DNA from: Tetrahymena thermophila SB210
Lineage: Eukaryota > Ciliophora > Oligohymenophorea > Hymenostomatida > Tetrahymenidae
Direction: 5' to 3'
Assembly: GCF_000189635.1 (NCBI RefSeq)
Contig: NW_002476470.1
Location: 1 to 64,000 of the forward strand
Length of the DNA: 64,000 bases
Shown: in pieces, positions 26,242 to 39,437 of the stretch
How the letters are laid out: each line of letters opens with the position of its first letter
How positions within the stretch are numbered: position 1 is the stretch's first letter
Made by a program: the position numbers and the translations under genes
The notes under the pieces: generated by a model
Told to the model about the DNA's origin: nothing
The model's input: only the letters and a program-made list of their open reading frames with translations
Database searches by the model: none

Positions 26242-26640
26242 GTAAAATAGTAAAAACCTAGGGTCAGATTTCCTAAATCCGAAGTCTAAGGTAAAAGATA
26301 ATATGGTTTATCAATAACTGTCGAATTAAAAAATGGTACATCCTTATTCTGTATCATATGCCTTAGTTGCAATAAAAAACAGCTTAATCTTATGCAAAGC
26401 AAAAAAAAAGAAATATCAGTTTGTTAGACTTCTAACAATAACTATTTATCAAGTTAATTTCTCAATATCAATTAGAAAAAAAGCATTAAAAAGATAAATC
26501 TGAATATAAATACTAATAAGAAAAAGAACTGATGAATAAGTGCTTAAAGAGCATGAAATAATTTTTTGAAGGAATTGTTTCTTTGTAAAGAAAAAGGGAT
26601 AGTTAAAAAGTAACATTTTACTGGTAAGTATGATAGAATT
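26242..26640 (+). pseudogene. Coding remnant, copy 2 (longest alignable N-part)
   Basis: Begins after 'aaaatag'. One frame reads KNLGSDFLNPKSKVKDNMVY, then HPYSVSYALVAIKNSLILC and YQFVRLLTITIYQVNFSI, ending at a TGA near 26500. Homology to 59285-59600 continues past that TGA ('gaaggaat.tg.tttctttgtaaagaaaaa'), but indels in A-runs shift the frame between copies. I therefore read it as a decayed exon of an unknown gene rather than a functional ORF. It lies about 0.8 kb beyond the 3' end of the antigen pseudogene, on the opposite strand. Confidence 0.5.
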
Positions 26641-27404
26641 AATGTTTGTGTTGTATGTTATGGTTTACATGGAAATAATGTAATTTTTCATAACATATTT
26701 AATCAAAATTTAATTTTTGATAAGGAAATCTAAATTTTTCTATCAAGAATTGAATCTTGAATTATAAATTTATTTTTTTACATAAATAATAAAAAAATGA
26801 AAAAGATTTTAATTTCAATATTAAATGTTTGGTATAAAAATTTAGATTTCTTAGTCAAAAATTAAATCTTTGATTAAATTTTTTATTTTTTGTTTATTTA
26901 GTCAAGTTCCTTTGTTTTCTAATTCGATACCTTTTTTTAATTATTTTTAAATTTTCTATTAATTTATAAAGAAATATTTATTATTCTACTACTAAATACA
27001 TATTTCTGACTTATGCACGAAATAATTAGTTAATTATTCATGAATAGCTAGCTAGCTTTTGTACAAATTTAACTTTTTTCTATTAAATATAAAAAGTCCC
27101 TAAAATTAAAAAAGATTAAAAAGAGTAATATAAAATTTTAATAAAAAGTATGTATGTGAGATAGATAATACATACTAAAAAAATTTTTTTGATAAATTAT
27201 TAAAAATGAAAAGAATATGTTTATGAGAAAAGAAAAGCATAAATGAAATTTTATTTTAATTAACTAAATGCACAATAAATAATACTTTTCAATCAAATCA
27301 GTATACATATATAATATAAATGTTAAGTAAGAACTCTACTATATTGAGATCAAAATCAAATCAGTATTATAATAATCTTTTTTTTGAATGAATAACATAA
27401 AAAA

Positions 27405-28317
27405 TCAGAAAAGATATGAAATTAAAAATAAAATTGAGCTCAAAATTATCATTGAGTTTGAGTAAAAAGAAGGAGAAGGAGAAGAAGTAGAAGAAGGAGC
27501 TGTTGCTTAGCAACCAGATTTATAAGCCTTATCATATTAGGTGCTTGTTTCATTACAGACAAGGTAATCTTTGTTAGTCCATGTATTAGCAGTTCTAGTA
27601 TTACCAAAAGTTGCACTTGCAGCAACACAATCAGTTAATGCAGTATTAGCATACCAAGCTATAATATTGCTATTACTATTGATTCCAGGACAAGAGTGAC
27701 AGAAGAGATCAGAAGCACCAATAAGCCCTTATGAACTATCTTCAGGACAACTAGTAATAGCAAATTTTCCACAACAATTACCATTTTACCAGGTCAAGGT
27801 AGCAGGAGCAGTTGGAATATCTGTACAAGTTCCAGGAGTTGTGCATGTTTCAGTAGAGCAAATAACACTGGTACCAGGTGGATTTGTTTAGCAATCAGAA
27901 CTATCTAAGTTAGCATATTATCTGGAACTTCCATAACAGGCAAGCCAATCTAAGTCATTCCATGTATTAGCAGGTCTAGAAAAAAAACAAACTGCTTGTG
28001 AAGCAACACAACCAGTCAAATCAACATTAGCAAAGACTGCTGCAATTCCTTGGATAGTAGTACCAGGACAAGATTGGCAGAAGAGATTAGAAGCATTAAC
28101 AAGTCCTGATGAAGTATTTGCAGGACAGTTATTAATAGCATATTTTCCATTACTTGAACCATTCTATCAGCTCAAGCCAGTAGGCAAAATTGGAGGGAGG
28201 ATGTGTGCAAGTTCCAAGTGTTGTGCATGTATTATAATTGCAAATAACATCGGCACCTTAAACAGCGAATATTTAGCTTACTAAAAGTGAGGCTATTAAT
28301 AATTTTAAAATATTCAT
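27405..28317 (-). pseudogene. Decayed surface-antigen gene (nonsense + frameshift)
   Basis: It has the same ends as its paralogues (ATG at 28317 followed by MNILKLLIASLLVSQIFA; C-terminal tail and TGA at 27405), but the span is 913 bases, not a multiple of three. Near 28170-28200 there is one extra base relative to the gene at 23865-24764, and at 28167-28169 the conserved Trp codon (TGG) of the LxWQNG motif has become TGA. Several otherwise invariant cysteines of the second repeat are lost (TGT to TTT in KCAI; TGC to TAC in DCLAC; TGT to TTT in TCG). It is closest to the gene at 23865-24764, with the same two-repeat layout. The 5' and 3' conserved blocks survive. An expressed product would be cut short within the first repeat. 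Confidence 0.88.
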
Positions 28318-28351
28318 TTTACTTAAATTTATTTTTTAATTGTTTTCTTTT

Positions 28352-28401
28352 TAATTAATTAATTATTATGAAAAAAGGTTGTTTGATTTGAGTATTTATA
28401 A
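28352..28401 (-). promoter_or_regulatory. Conserved 5' block upstream of antigen pseudogene
   Basis: Same arrangement as at 24799-24848, with AAAAAAGGTTGTTTGATTTG and TATTTATAAA. It is retained although the downstream gene is broken. Confidence 0.45.
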
Positions 28402-28539
28402 AGAAAGATATAGACAAAAAAATTTCTTAACTTAAATTTTTCTTTTAAAATATAACAAAATCTATGAAAATATGTAGTTATGTACTTTAATTAATTTATT
28501 ACAAGTTTTAATGGCATTCTAAATTATAAATAACGAATG

Positions 28540-28602
<63 letters not shown>

Positions 28603-29520
28603 GGGTTAATTTATACTTTAAAATTTTAATAAATATTTGATAAGATAAGTAGTAATTAATGTACATATACTTTTTGCTACAAAAAGCAAGCAATATGATT
28701 GATTAATAAAAAATTAGTTTATAAATAACATTTTTTAATAGAAAAAAAGATGATCTTTGATAGTCATATTCACTTAAGTTCTTAAGATAGATAAGCGAGT
28801 AGGTTGAGAATATCAGTTATTAGCTCTCTCTTAAAAACTAAATAAATTTCTTCACTTTTGATTTTGATACCTTACCCTATCAAACTTTAAAAAAATATCT
28901 TACAGTATCTATTATATTATTTTTCTTATTAACTATCAAAGTTAATGTATTTTAATATGAAAAATAATTGAAAATTTACAAAGTATATATGATCTGAGAA
29001 TAACTCACTTCATACAATAAATAATAAAAATGTGATTAAAAAGGTTGCTGAAAGATAGATAAAATGTAGTTAATAAGAGTATTATATATTTACATTCATA
29101 TAATTTTGATGATTAAATCAATTTAATTTATATGAATAATTATTATGAAAATAGTAAATTTATTATTTAAATATCTTTCTTTTGCTTTATTGATTTTTTT
29201 CAAAGTATAAATGTTAAAAAATACTGAATGAAGTAGTGAGAGAATCTAGCTATATATATAGTTAAATTTATGGAGAAAACTATTTTAAATAAATGTATAC
29301 ATGTTATTTAATTTATAAAACATTAGAGTGTTAATCTATAAAATATTTTAATGATTATTACATAAAAAGTAAAAAAATGTATTCAAAATATTCTTAATTG
29401 ATAAATCAATATATAAACAAATCAAGTATTTTATTTGCTAAATTAAGTAAAATATATAAATAAATATTCTGTTAATACCAATATTGTTATCCATCACATC
29501 CCAAAATAATTGTCTTTGTA
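28402..29520. repeat. Partial upstream flank of surface-antigen unit (duplicon, truncated)
   Basis: It matches the proximal ~1.1 kb of the other flanks ('gataccttaccctatcaaac' at 28867; 'catcacatcccaaaataattg' at 29493), then the resemblance stops. Non-coding. Confidence 0.65.
28541..28602. repeat. (AAAT)n microsatellite
   Basis: A 62-base run of AAAT units sits at the place where the other antigen flanks have only one to three units. Read on the minus strand it is the ATTT run that makes a spurious poly-(LFIY) ORF. Confidence 0.95.
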
Positions 29521-30784
29521 ATATGAAATAAATTGACTAAAAAATTTGAAAGGTGTTGAAAAATAAAAATTGTAATTTTAGATGGATGGAATTCATTAAA
29601 AGATTTAATAATATTCATCTATCAACAAAAAAAATTTCTAAATATAATTTTTAGAGGCTTATTTTTGTAATTTGCAACTGTGAAAATTTATGTTCAAAAT
29701 ATTATCGTATTATTTTTTTTGATCATTAAATAGTTAATATTTTCTTTTAAAATAATTAAGCATATTTATTATATTATAAAATAAAAATCTATTTTAAATT
29801 AAAAATTTTATATTTAGTTAAAATATGTACAATAATAAAATTTAATATTTAATTTTAATATTAATATTACAAAAAATAAATAAATTAATTAGTAAAGCAC
29901 TTCCAAGATTATAAATCTTGTAAAGTTATATCTCAAGAAATTTAATCCTCAAAGTGCTATAAAAACCTACATCATCAATATTATAAAAGGAATATGATAA
30001 ATAAAACAGTCTGTTAAATAAATGAATTTTGACTATAAAGGTGAATAACATTGTTATTAACACTCAAATGCATGCATGCTTTGATTATATATTGAAAATT
30101 TTTTTGATATTATTTGAATTCTTAATAATATTAAAGAAAATCAGTTTTTAATCAAAATAAAATACACACCTTTTTATCAATTTTTATCAATAATGAAATA
30201 GGTGATTTCAAAAAAAATTAAATCTTAGGTTTTGTGTAATGCACTACCAAATCTATGAAAAAGAGAGAAGTTACTCCTATTAGGAGTGCTAGTGATATAT
30301 TTCATTGCTTAAATAACTATAAAGTTTATTAAAAAAACCATAAAAATAGAGAAAATAAAATGCACAGAACTCATAAATCTTTATATAGGTGATCAATCAA
30401 GAAAGTTTAGAAAAATTAATTTAGTAGCTGAAATACTATGAAAAATTGCTGTATTATGTGGTGTAAGAAGGACTCTATTGTTTTTAAATTTTCTTTTAAT
30501 TTATAAAAAAATATTTATTATTCTACTACTAAATAAATATTTCTAACTTTGAATGATATAATTAATTAATTATTCATGAATAGATAGCTAGTTTTTCTAA
30601 AAATTTTAATTTTTCTATTAAATAAAAAAAGTCCCTAATTAAAAAAGATTAAAAAGAGTAAAATAAATTTTAATAAAAGGTGTGTTAGAAAATTGATGTT
30701 AAAAAAAATTGTTTTGATAAATAATTAAAAATGTAAAAAATTTGTTTATGAGAAAAGAAAAAAAGAAATTAAAAGAAAAGAAAT
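29521..30784. other. Spacer between antigen loci, possible gene fragments
   Basis: No intact gene seen. Around 30250-30470, plus strand, several overlapping TGA-free stretches have natural composition (for example MKKREVTPIRSASDIFHC from about 30256), but they shift frame and end quickly, so at most they are remnants. The right end (30484-30784) is the common 3' flank of the antigen genes. Confidence 0.35.
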
Positions 30785-30948
30785 TTTATTTTAATTAACT
30801 GAATGTACAATAAATAATACTTTTCAATCAAATCAGCATACATATATAATATAAATGTTAAGTAAGAACTCTACTATATTAAGCTAACAATCAAATTAGT
30901 ATTATAATTAATCTTTTCTTTGAATGAATTTAATTCAAACATAAAAAA

Positions 30949-32952
30949 TCAGAAAAGGAATGAAATTAAAAATAAAACTGAGCTCAAAATTATCATTGAG
31001 TTTGTTGAAGAAGAAGTAGAAGAAGAAGAAGAAGAAGAAGGAGCTGTTAAAGAGCAACCAGATTTATCAGCCTTAGCATATTAGGCGGTAGTTCCATTAC
31101 AGGCAAGGCAATCTGCATTAGTCCATGTATTAGTAGTTCTAGTATTACCACAAGTTGCACTTGCAGCAACACAACCATTTTATGCAGTATTAGCATAGAT
31201 AGCTTGAACTTAGCCATTAGGAGTACCAGGACAAGATTTGCAGAAGAGATCAGAAGCACCAGTAATTCCTGATGAAGTACCTGCTGCAGGACATCTATTA
31301 ATAGCACATTATCCAGGAACTGAACCAGTCTACCAGGTCAAGGTACCAGGAGCAGTTGGGCAACTTGCGCATGCGTTAGTAGAGCAAGTAACATCAGCAC
31401 CAGCACCAGGTGGAATTGCTTAGCAATCAGATCCATCCCCCTTAGCATATTAGGCGCTAGTTCCATGACAGAGAAGGCAATCTGCATTAGTCCATGTATT
31501 AGTAGTTCTAGAATTACCACAAGTTGCACTTGCAGCAACACAACCATTTTATGCAGTATTAGCATAGATAGCTTGAACTTAGCCATTAGGAGTACCAGGA
31601 CAAGATTTGCAGAAGAGATCAGAAGCACCAGTAATTCCTGATGAAGTACCTGCTGCAGGACAGCTATTAATAGCACATTATCCAGGAACTGAACCAATCT
31701 ACCAGGTCAAGGTACCAGGAGCAGTTGGAGCAGTTGGGCAACTTGTACATGCATTAGTAGAGCAAGTAACATCAGCACCAGGTGGAGTTGCTTAGCAATC
31801 AGATCCATCCCCCTTAGCATATTTGGCGCTAGTTCCATGACAAATAAGGCAATCTGCATTATTCCATGTATTAGGAGTTCTTGTATTACTACAACTTGCA
31901 CTTGCAGCAACACAAGCATTTTATGCAAAATTAGCATAGATAGCTTGAACTTAGCCATTAGGAGTACCAGGACAAGATTTGCAGAAGAGATCAGAAGCAC
32001 CAGTAATTCCTGATGAAGTACCTGCTGCAGGACAGCTATTAATAGCACATTATCCAGGAACTGAACCAATCTACCAGGTCAAGGTACCAGGAGCAGTTGG
32101 AGCAGTTGGGCAACTTGTACATGCATTAGTAGAGCAAGTAACATCAGCACCAGGTGGAGTTGCTTAGCAATCAGAACCATCCCCCTTAGCATATTAGGCG
32201 CTAGTTCCATGACAAATAAGGCAATCTGCATTATTCCATGTATTAGGAGTTCTTGTATTACTACAACTTGCACTTGCAGCAACACAAGCATTTTATGCAA
32301 AATTAGCATAGATAGCTCGAACTTAGCCATTAGGAGTACCAGGACAAGATGCGCAGAATAGATCAGAAGCACCAGTAATTCCTGATGAAGTACCTGCTGC
32401 AGGACAGCTATTAATAACACAAAATCCAGTAGCTGAACCAGTCTACCAGGTCAAGGTACCAGGAGCAGTTGGAGCAGTTGGGCAACTTGTGCATGCGTTA
32501 GTAGAGCAAGTAACATCAGCACCAGGTGGAGTTGCTTAGCAATCAGAATAATCCCCCTTAGCATATTAGGCGCTAGTTCCATGACAAATAAAGCAATCTG
32601 CATCATTCCATGTATTAGGAGGTCTAGTATTACTACAACTTGCACTTGCAGCAACACAAGCATTTTATGCAAAATTAGCATAGATAGCTTGAACTTAGCC
32701 ATTAGGAGTACCAGGACAAGATGTGCAGAATAGATCAGAAGCACCAGTAATTCCTGATGAAGTACCTGCTGCAGGACAGCTATTAATAGCACAAAATCGA
32801 GTAGCTGAACCAGTCTACCAGGTCAAGGTACCAGGAGCAGTTGGAGCAGTTGGGCAACTTGTGCATGCGTTAGTAGAGCAAGTAACATCAGCACCTAGTG
32901 CAGCTATTTAGCTTACTAAAAGTGAGGCTATAAATAACTTTAAAATAGTCAT
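30949..32952 (-). CDS. Cysteine-rich GPI-type surface antigen, 5 repeats (largest copy)
   Basis: Single exon of 667 residues with ATG at 32952 and TGA at 30949-30951; I checked most of the span in frame without meeting TGA, and its length is a multiple of three. The signal peptide is MTILKLFIASLLVSQIAA. Five repeats of about 123-125 residues (periods 369-372 bp) are very similar to each other and distinct from the other genes: LTWQTGS, PAAGTSSGITGASDLFC, SCPGTPNGQVQA, ACVAASASC and DCFICHGTSAQY. A run of AGA/GAA on the plus strand near 31008-31040 encodes a long Ser linker before the MIILSSVLFLIS tail. One residue of the usual signal-peptide end (F in QIFA) is missing, which should not prevent secretion. 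The 3' block lies at 30785-30948. Confidence 0.93.
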
Positions 32953-32984
32953 TTTACTAAAATTTGTTTTATTATTTTCTTTTT

Positions 32985-33034
32985 TAATTAATTAATTATT
33001 ATCAAAAGAGGTTGCTTGATTTAGGTATTTATAA
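32985..33034 (-). promoter_or_regulatory. Conserved 5' block upstream of surface-antigen gene
   Basis: The common block with two changes: TTATTATC instead of TTATTATG and GGTTGCTTGATTTA instead of GGTTGTTTGATTTA. TATTTATAAA follows. It lies 33 bases upstream of the ATG at 32952. Confidence 0.5.
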
Positions 33035-36000
33035 AGAAGAATATAGACAATACAACTTCTTAATTAATTTTTTTCTTCTAAAATATAATGAAATCTATAA
33101 ATATATGTAGGTACTTTAATTAATTTATATGAAGAAAAAAAATTAATAATGAGCATACTAAATTAAATAAAGAATAGATTTATCTAATTTATATTTTAAA
33201 ATTAAAAAAAAATTTATAAGAAAAGTAGTAATGTACACATTTATTTAGAAAAACCAATCAAGCTGATTCATTAATAAATACTTAATTTTATAATAACACT
33301 TACAAAGATGATTTTTGATAGTCATATTTACTATTTATTAAATTAAAAAAAATCTTTTAAAATTTTTAAACCAAACAACGAGTAGGTTGAGTATATCAGT
33401 TATTAACTCTTAAAAACTAAATAAATTTGCTAGCTTTTCATTTTGATACCTTACCCTATCAAACTTTAGAAAATATATCTTTCATTATCTATTATATTAT
33501 TTTTTTAAATTGTATGAAAAAATGGAAAAATTAATCTTAAACAATCAAAAACGTGTTTGAAATAGAGTAATCACCCATAATTTATAAGTGGGTGTTTTTA
33601 ATTTTGATTAATAATTTTTGAAGATTTACTTAACTTATTGGAAGTCAGAATACTTTTACAGAAAAGTCAATAGATGATTTAATGTATCTACCAAAAATAA
33701 AATAAAGATAAAAACTCAAAAAATTAATATACCAGGTAAAATTATGGAAGCTTAAAAAGATAAATATAAAACATTTGTAAATTATTGGTTTATAAATAAA
33801 AAAATGGGTTCTAACTAAGTAATAATATTTGAATTTCATTTACAAATTTCTGATATTAAATTCTTACTTGCTTGATTATAATTGCTGGTATAAAAATTGA
33901 TTATTTAAATCTTTTTTAACGTGAATTATAGACTTACACTGAAATTAATTTAAAAAAGCCTTAATTAATTAATTTCAAGGAAATTTAAATTAAACATTTT
34001 TGAAGATTTACTTAACTTAATTATATCTAAAAACTGATTAATCACTTACGGGATGGGATGGATTCCAATCTTACTTTTTAAAGCTTTTTCAGATTGCTAT
34101 CAAAAATAATTAAATGTTAAAAACTCAAAAAATTAATATACCAGGTAAAATTATGGAAGCTTAAAAAGATAAATATAAAACATTTGTAAATTATTGGTTT
34201 AAAAATAAAAAAATGGGTTCTAACAAAGTAATAATATTTGAATTTCATTTACAAATTTCTGATATTAAATTCTTACTTGCTTGATAATTATTGCTGGTAT
34301 AAAAATTGATTATTTAAATCTTTTTTAACGTGAATTATAGACTTACACTGAAATTAATTTAAAAAAGCCTTAATTAATTAATTTCAAGGAAATTTAAATT
34401 AAACATTTTTGAAGATTTACTTAACTTAATTATATCTAAAAACTGATTAATCACTTACGGGATGGGATGGATTCCAATCTTACTTTTTAAAGCTTTTTCA
34501 GATTGCTATCAAAAATAATTAAATGGATGACATACGATGTGCATGATACAAAGTATAGCCAATAATAATTCTTTCATAATAATTTTGTAGGAAAACAAGC
34601 AATTTAAAATTATAAATGGGTTAGTGCCAAAAAATAAAATCTATTTTTTCATATATTTATTTTTAAAAAAGTCACAAACAGCTTATTCTTCAATAATTTT
34701 AGTGATGCTAAGATTATGTTACTTATTTTAAACTCATATTTATTTTCAAAACCATCTTTCATAAGGTTATTTTTTGAAATTATTTTTAGTTATGAATTCA
34801 ATTTTTGTTTGAAAGGTTTCATTAAAACGTTCTTCAAATTTAAATAATTTAAATAGAAAGCAAAGGAATTTTGATTGATAAATGACAATAAAAATTGAAA
34901 AATGACAAATAAGTCAAAATTAATAGACAGACAATAAATTAATAATAAAATTTATTAAATTAAGCATCCAACCAACTTATATGCTTTTTATTGATTTTAA
35001 TTAAATCTATTCGCTTACATAAAATAATATTTCCATGTACTTCTTAATATATTTATATAAGAATTAATATTGACAAAGAGTGGAGTTAAGAATTTTTACT
35101 CACTTATATACATACATATATTTATAAAATCATTTATTCAAGTTTTTTTTGAAAAATTATTTAAGCTTCCATGTATTTATGTATGTATATTCTTACATTT
35201 ATACAAAATACACAAGTAACTTGCTTATAAAAAATAAATTATTTACTTAATAAATTAATGCATTTATATTGATTGATTAGATAACTTATTACCCTGAATT
35301 AATTTAAATGTATTCATTCAATCAAAGATTATCAATTATTTTTTAGTAACATGACTTACCTTAAATCAATTATTAAAGACAATAAATTAAGAACAAAATT
35401 TATCAAATTAGATCATACAACCAACTTATATGCTTTTTTATTGATTTTAATTAAATCTATTAGCTTACATAAAATAATATTTCAATTTACTTCTTAATAG
35501 ATTTATATAAGAATTAATATTGACAAAAAGTGGATTTAAGAATTTTTACTATAAAATTAAATATATACATACATACATTTAATACAATAATATATTCATG
35601 TTTTTTTAAAAAATTATTTAAGCTTCCATATATCTATATATGTATATTCTTACATTTATACATAGATACACAAGTCACTTGCGTACAAAAAATAAATTAT
35701 TTACTTCATAAATTAATTTATTTATATTGATTGATTAGATAACTTATTACCCTGAATTAATTTTAATGTATTCTTTCAATCAAAGACTATCAATTATTTC
35801 TTAGTAACATGACTTACATTAAATCAATTATTTAAAATAATAAATTAATAACAAAATTTATTAAATTAATGCATCTTACCATTATTATTATCCCAATTAA
35901 TTTTTATTGATAGTAATATCAAATCAAATTTAGATAGACAAATAAAATAAAAGTATTACTAACATCTGACTCTCTGTCTGTCTATAACCTTTAATGGATG

Positions 36001-36290
36001 ACATAAGTAATTTTAAATATGAAAATGGCATATAACAAAAAAAATAAACAACAAAAAAGTGTACTAACTAACTAAATAAATAAATAAACAATATACTTAC
36101 TAAAAATTAATCAAAGTAAAAAATATTTTGTTTTCATTTTTAAGTTAATATTTTATTTTAAATAAAATGTAAATCCCTAGAAGAGACAAAGAAAGCACTT
36201 TCACATATTTGTAAATATTTATATTGAGTGTAACTATCTATCTTTTAATAAATATATACAATAAGTAATAAGGATTTGACAATTTTTTTA
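33035..36290. repeat. Upstream flank of surface-antigen unit (duplicon copy 3) with internal tandem duplications
   Basis: Non-coding flank with the family landmarks ('gataccttaccctatcaaac' 33445, 'cttacgggatgggatgg' 34045 and 34454, 'gatgacatacgatgtg' 34524, 'ctgtctataacctttaatgg' about 35978). A 409-bp tandem duplication (33711-34119 and 34120-34528) is almost perfect. A second, looser tandem duplication of about 450 bp joins 34935-35320 to 35390-35770. Confidence 0.75.
33711..34528. repeat. Near-perfect direct tandem duplication, 2 x ~409 bp
   Basis: 'aaaactcaaaaaattaat' at 33711 recurs at 34120, and 'ccaggtaaaattatgg' at 33732 recurs at 34141. The few differences are single-base. The other flank copies have this segment once, so the duplication is specific to this copy and recent. 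Confidence 0.9.
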
Positions 36291-39200
36291 TTCAATTAAA
36301 GGTATTTGGATAATCGTTTTTATTTAAAATAGAAGAATTTCAAAAAATCAGCTGTCAATACATTTTTTAATAGATTAATAGATGCGTTTATTTTTTTATT
36401 TAAAAAATTTGTTAACTAGTAATTCTCTATAAGCATTTAAAATTTAAAAAGAAAATTAAAATATATATAAATTTTGTGTAAATCAAGTTAAGAATAATAA
36501 TATGATTTTATTCAATTCAAAAATTCAAAATCAACACTTACTTTTAGAAGAATAATTTAAAATTATTAATAGCTTAATGCCAAGAAAATAAAAGCAATTT
36601 TTTCCATATATTTATTTGCAAGCAAACAGACAAGCAAATAGCAAACAGTTTATTCTTCAATAATTTTAATGATGTTAATATAAAACTGCTTATTTTAATG
36701 CTAAACGCATATTTATTTTCAAAACCATCTTTCATATTTAAGGTAATTATTTTGAAATCATTTTTAGTTATGAATCTAGTTTTTGTTTGAAAAATTTCAT
36801 TAAAACTTTCTTCAAATTTGAAATAATTTAAATAAAAAGCAAAGGATTATTGATTGATGAATGCCTATAAAAAAATTGGAAAATCACAAATAAGTCAATA
36901 TTAGTAGACACAAAAACAGACAAAGAGAAAAGTTGATTTTTTTTAATTAAAAAGGCAAATAAATAATTAATTAATTTATTTGTAAATAATCACATCAAAA
37001 TCAAATTAATACATTCAATCAAAGATTATCAATTATTTTCTCATAATATGATTTACCTTAAATTAACTATTTAAGAATTTATCAGTGGATCGTACCATAA
37101 ATATGTTTTTTCATAATTAATTAAATTCATTAACTATAAAAAATAATATTTCTGTTTACTTCTCAATATATGTATAAAAGAAATAATATCAACAAAGAGT
37201 GGAGTTTTGAATTTACTATAAAATTAATCGCATATATACATACATACAATTTATACAATTAAATAAATATTCAAGTTTTTTTTTAGAAAAATAATTTAAG
37301 CTACCATGTATCTATGTAACAGGAGATGACAAAAATTTGAGGCAAAATGCTGATAAAAAATATTTAAGTAAACCCTAGCATGTTTGTTTTTTTGCTTGTT
37401 TGTATACTTATTCACATATTTAAGGTATATAAAGAATCTTCATAATTTTAACTAGGGTAATAATGTTGATTGAATCATAAATTAATTTTGAGTTGTCATG
37501 TTTATTCTATTTTAAATTCTGATGTAACTATCAATCAATTTATAAGTGCATAATTACATTAATAAAAAGATCGATCTTGATATATCTCAAGATTTTTTTA
37601 ATAATTTAATTAAATAATACTTCTATAAATATTTTAGATTCACCTACCCGCTAAGTTTATTTTATTAAAGATTTTACCTAAAGATATTTATTTATTTACA
37701 TACTTCAACCAAAAAATATCTATTTCTATTTAGTCCATATATATATTTAAATATTTTATTTAATAATTTATTTGTCTTAATGAATGACAATTAATCTTGT
37801 ATAAAAAAAGTAAAAAACAAACGAAAAAAACAATATTTTATTAAATGAATATTTTACAAAAAACTACAACATCACAATCAATCAATTCTTTCAAATTTAC
37901 AATATATTGCTACTAAGATTGAATTATTTTTCTTTTAGTCTAAATGAATTTGTTTGTTTATAAATAAACAACTTTTAAAATAATTTTATATTTTAACCAT
38001 CAAACAAATAAATATCATAAATATAAATCTGTTAATTATAAATGACACCCATCTACTATTTTTTTTCTAAATTTTTTCTATACACTATTTTCTAAATATC
38101 AATTATTGGGAGGTACTTTTATTTAACAAACTCCAAACATTTTTTATTTAAAATAGAAGAATTTCAAAAAACCATCTGTCAATACATTTTTTAATAGATT
38201 AATAGATGCGTTTATTTTTTTATTTAAAAAATTTGTTAATTAGTAATTCTCTATAAGCATTTAAAATTTAAAAAGAAAATTATATATATAAATTTTGTAT
38301 AAATCAAGTCAAGAATAATAAAATGATTTTTTTCAATTCAAACATTCAAAATAAACACTTACTTTTAGGATAATAATTTAAAATTATTAATAGCTTAATG
38401 CCAAGAAAATAAAAGCAATTTTTTCATATATTTATTTGCAAGCAAATAAAAAACAGTTTATTCTTCAATAATTTTAATGATGTTAATATAAAACTGCTTA
38501 TTTTAATGCTAAACGCATATTTATTTTTAAAACCATCTTTGAAATTAAAGGCAATTTTTTTGAAATCATTTTTAGTTATGAATTAGGTTTTTGTTTGAAA
38601 AGTTTCATTAAAACTTTATTCGAATTTGAAATAATTTAAATAGAAAGCAAAGGAATATTTATTGATGAATACCTATAAAAAAATTGGAAAATCACAAATA
38701 AGTCAATATTAGTAGACACAAAACAGACAAAGAGAAAAGTTGATTTTTTTTAATTAAAAAGGCAAATAAATAATTAATTAATTTATTTGTAAATAATCAC
38801 ATCAAAATCAAATCAATACATTCAATCAAAGATTATCAATTATTTTCTCATTATACGACTTACCTTAAATTAACTATTTAAGAATTTATCAGTGGATCCT
38901 ACCATAAATATGTTTTTTTATAGACTTTAATTAAATTCATTAACTATAAAAAAATAATATTTCTGTTTACTTCTCAATATATGTATAAAAGAAATAATGT
39001 CAACAAAGATTGGAGTTTTGAATTTACTATAAAATTAATCGCATATATACATACTTACAATTTATACAATTAAATAAATATTTAAGTTTTTTTTTTGAAA
39101 AATTATTTAAGCTACGATGTATCTATGCATGTTTTTTCTTACATTTATTCTACTCAAATTAGAAGACAGTCTTAAATTAGAATCGGCTTAAGATAGAGTA

Positions 39201-39296
39201 TTTATTTACGGTATATTGAAAAATATTTTTTAATAATAAATTTAAAAATGAAAAGAAATATTTTCAGAGAAAATAAAATCAAAAAAGAAATATAAA
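36291..39296. repeat. Distal flank with a ~1 kb direct duplication
   Basis: Segments 36321-37318 and 38145-39128 are direct copies, offset about 1.81-1.82 kb ('agatgcgtttattttttta', 'aaaactgcttattttaatgctaaacg', 'gtcaatattagtagacaca'). Between them, 37380-38100 resembles 50460-51430 upstream of the gene at 44728-46386. No coding region recognised. The block from about 39140 is nearly identical to 44420 onward, the 3' flank of that gene. Confidence 0.7.
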
Positions 39297-39437
39297 TAAT
39301 TGAATGTACAATAATGCTTTTCAATCAAATCAGCATACACAATATATAGGTTAAAAGCTTATATAATAGAGCTAACAATTTAATAAGTATTATTAAAAAT
39401 ATTTTTTTTTGAATGAATTTAATTCAAACATAAAAAA

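Noticed and set aside
28508..28693. Minus-strand 61-residue ORF rich in LFIY
   Set aside because: It is the translation of the (AAAT)n microsatellite at 28541-28602.
33645..33839. Minus-strand 64-residue ORF (and plus-strand 35530-35730)
   Set aside because: Both lie in duplicated flank DNA, are AT-driven in composition, and are not maintained in the other flank copies.
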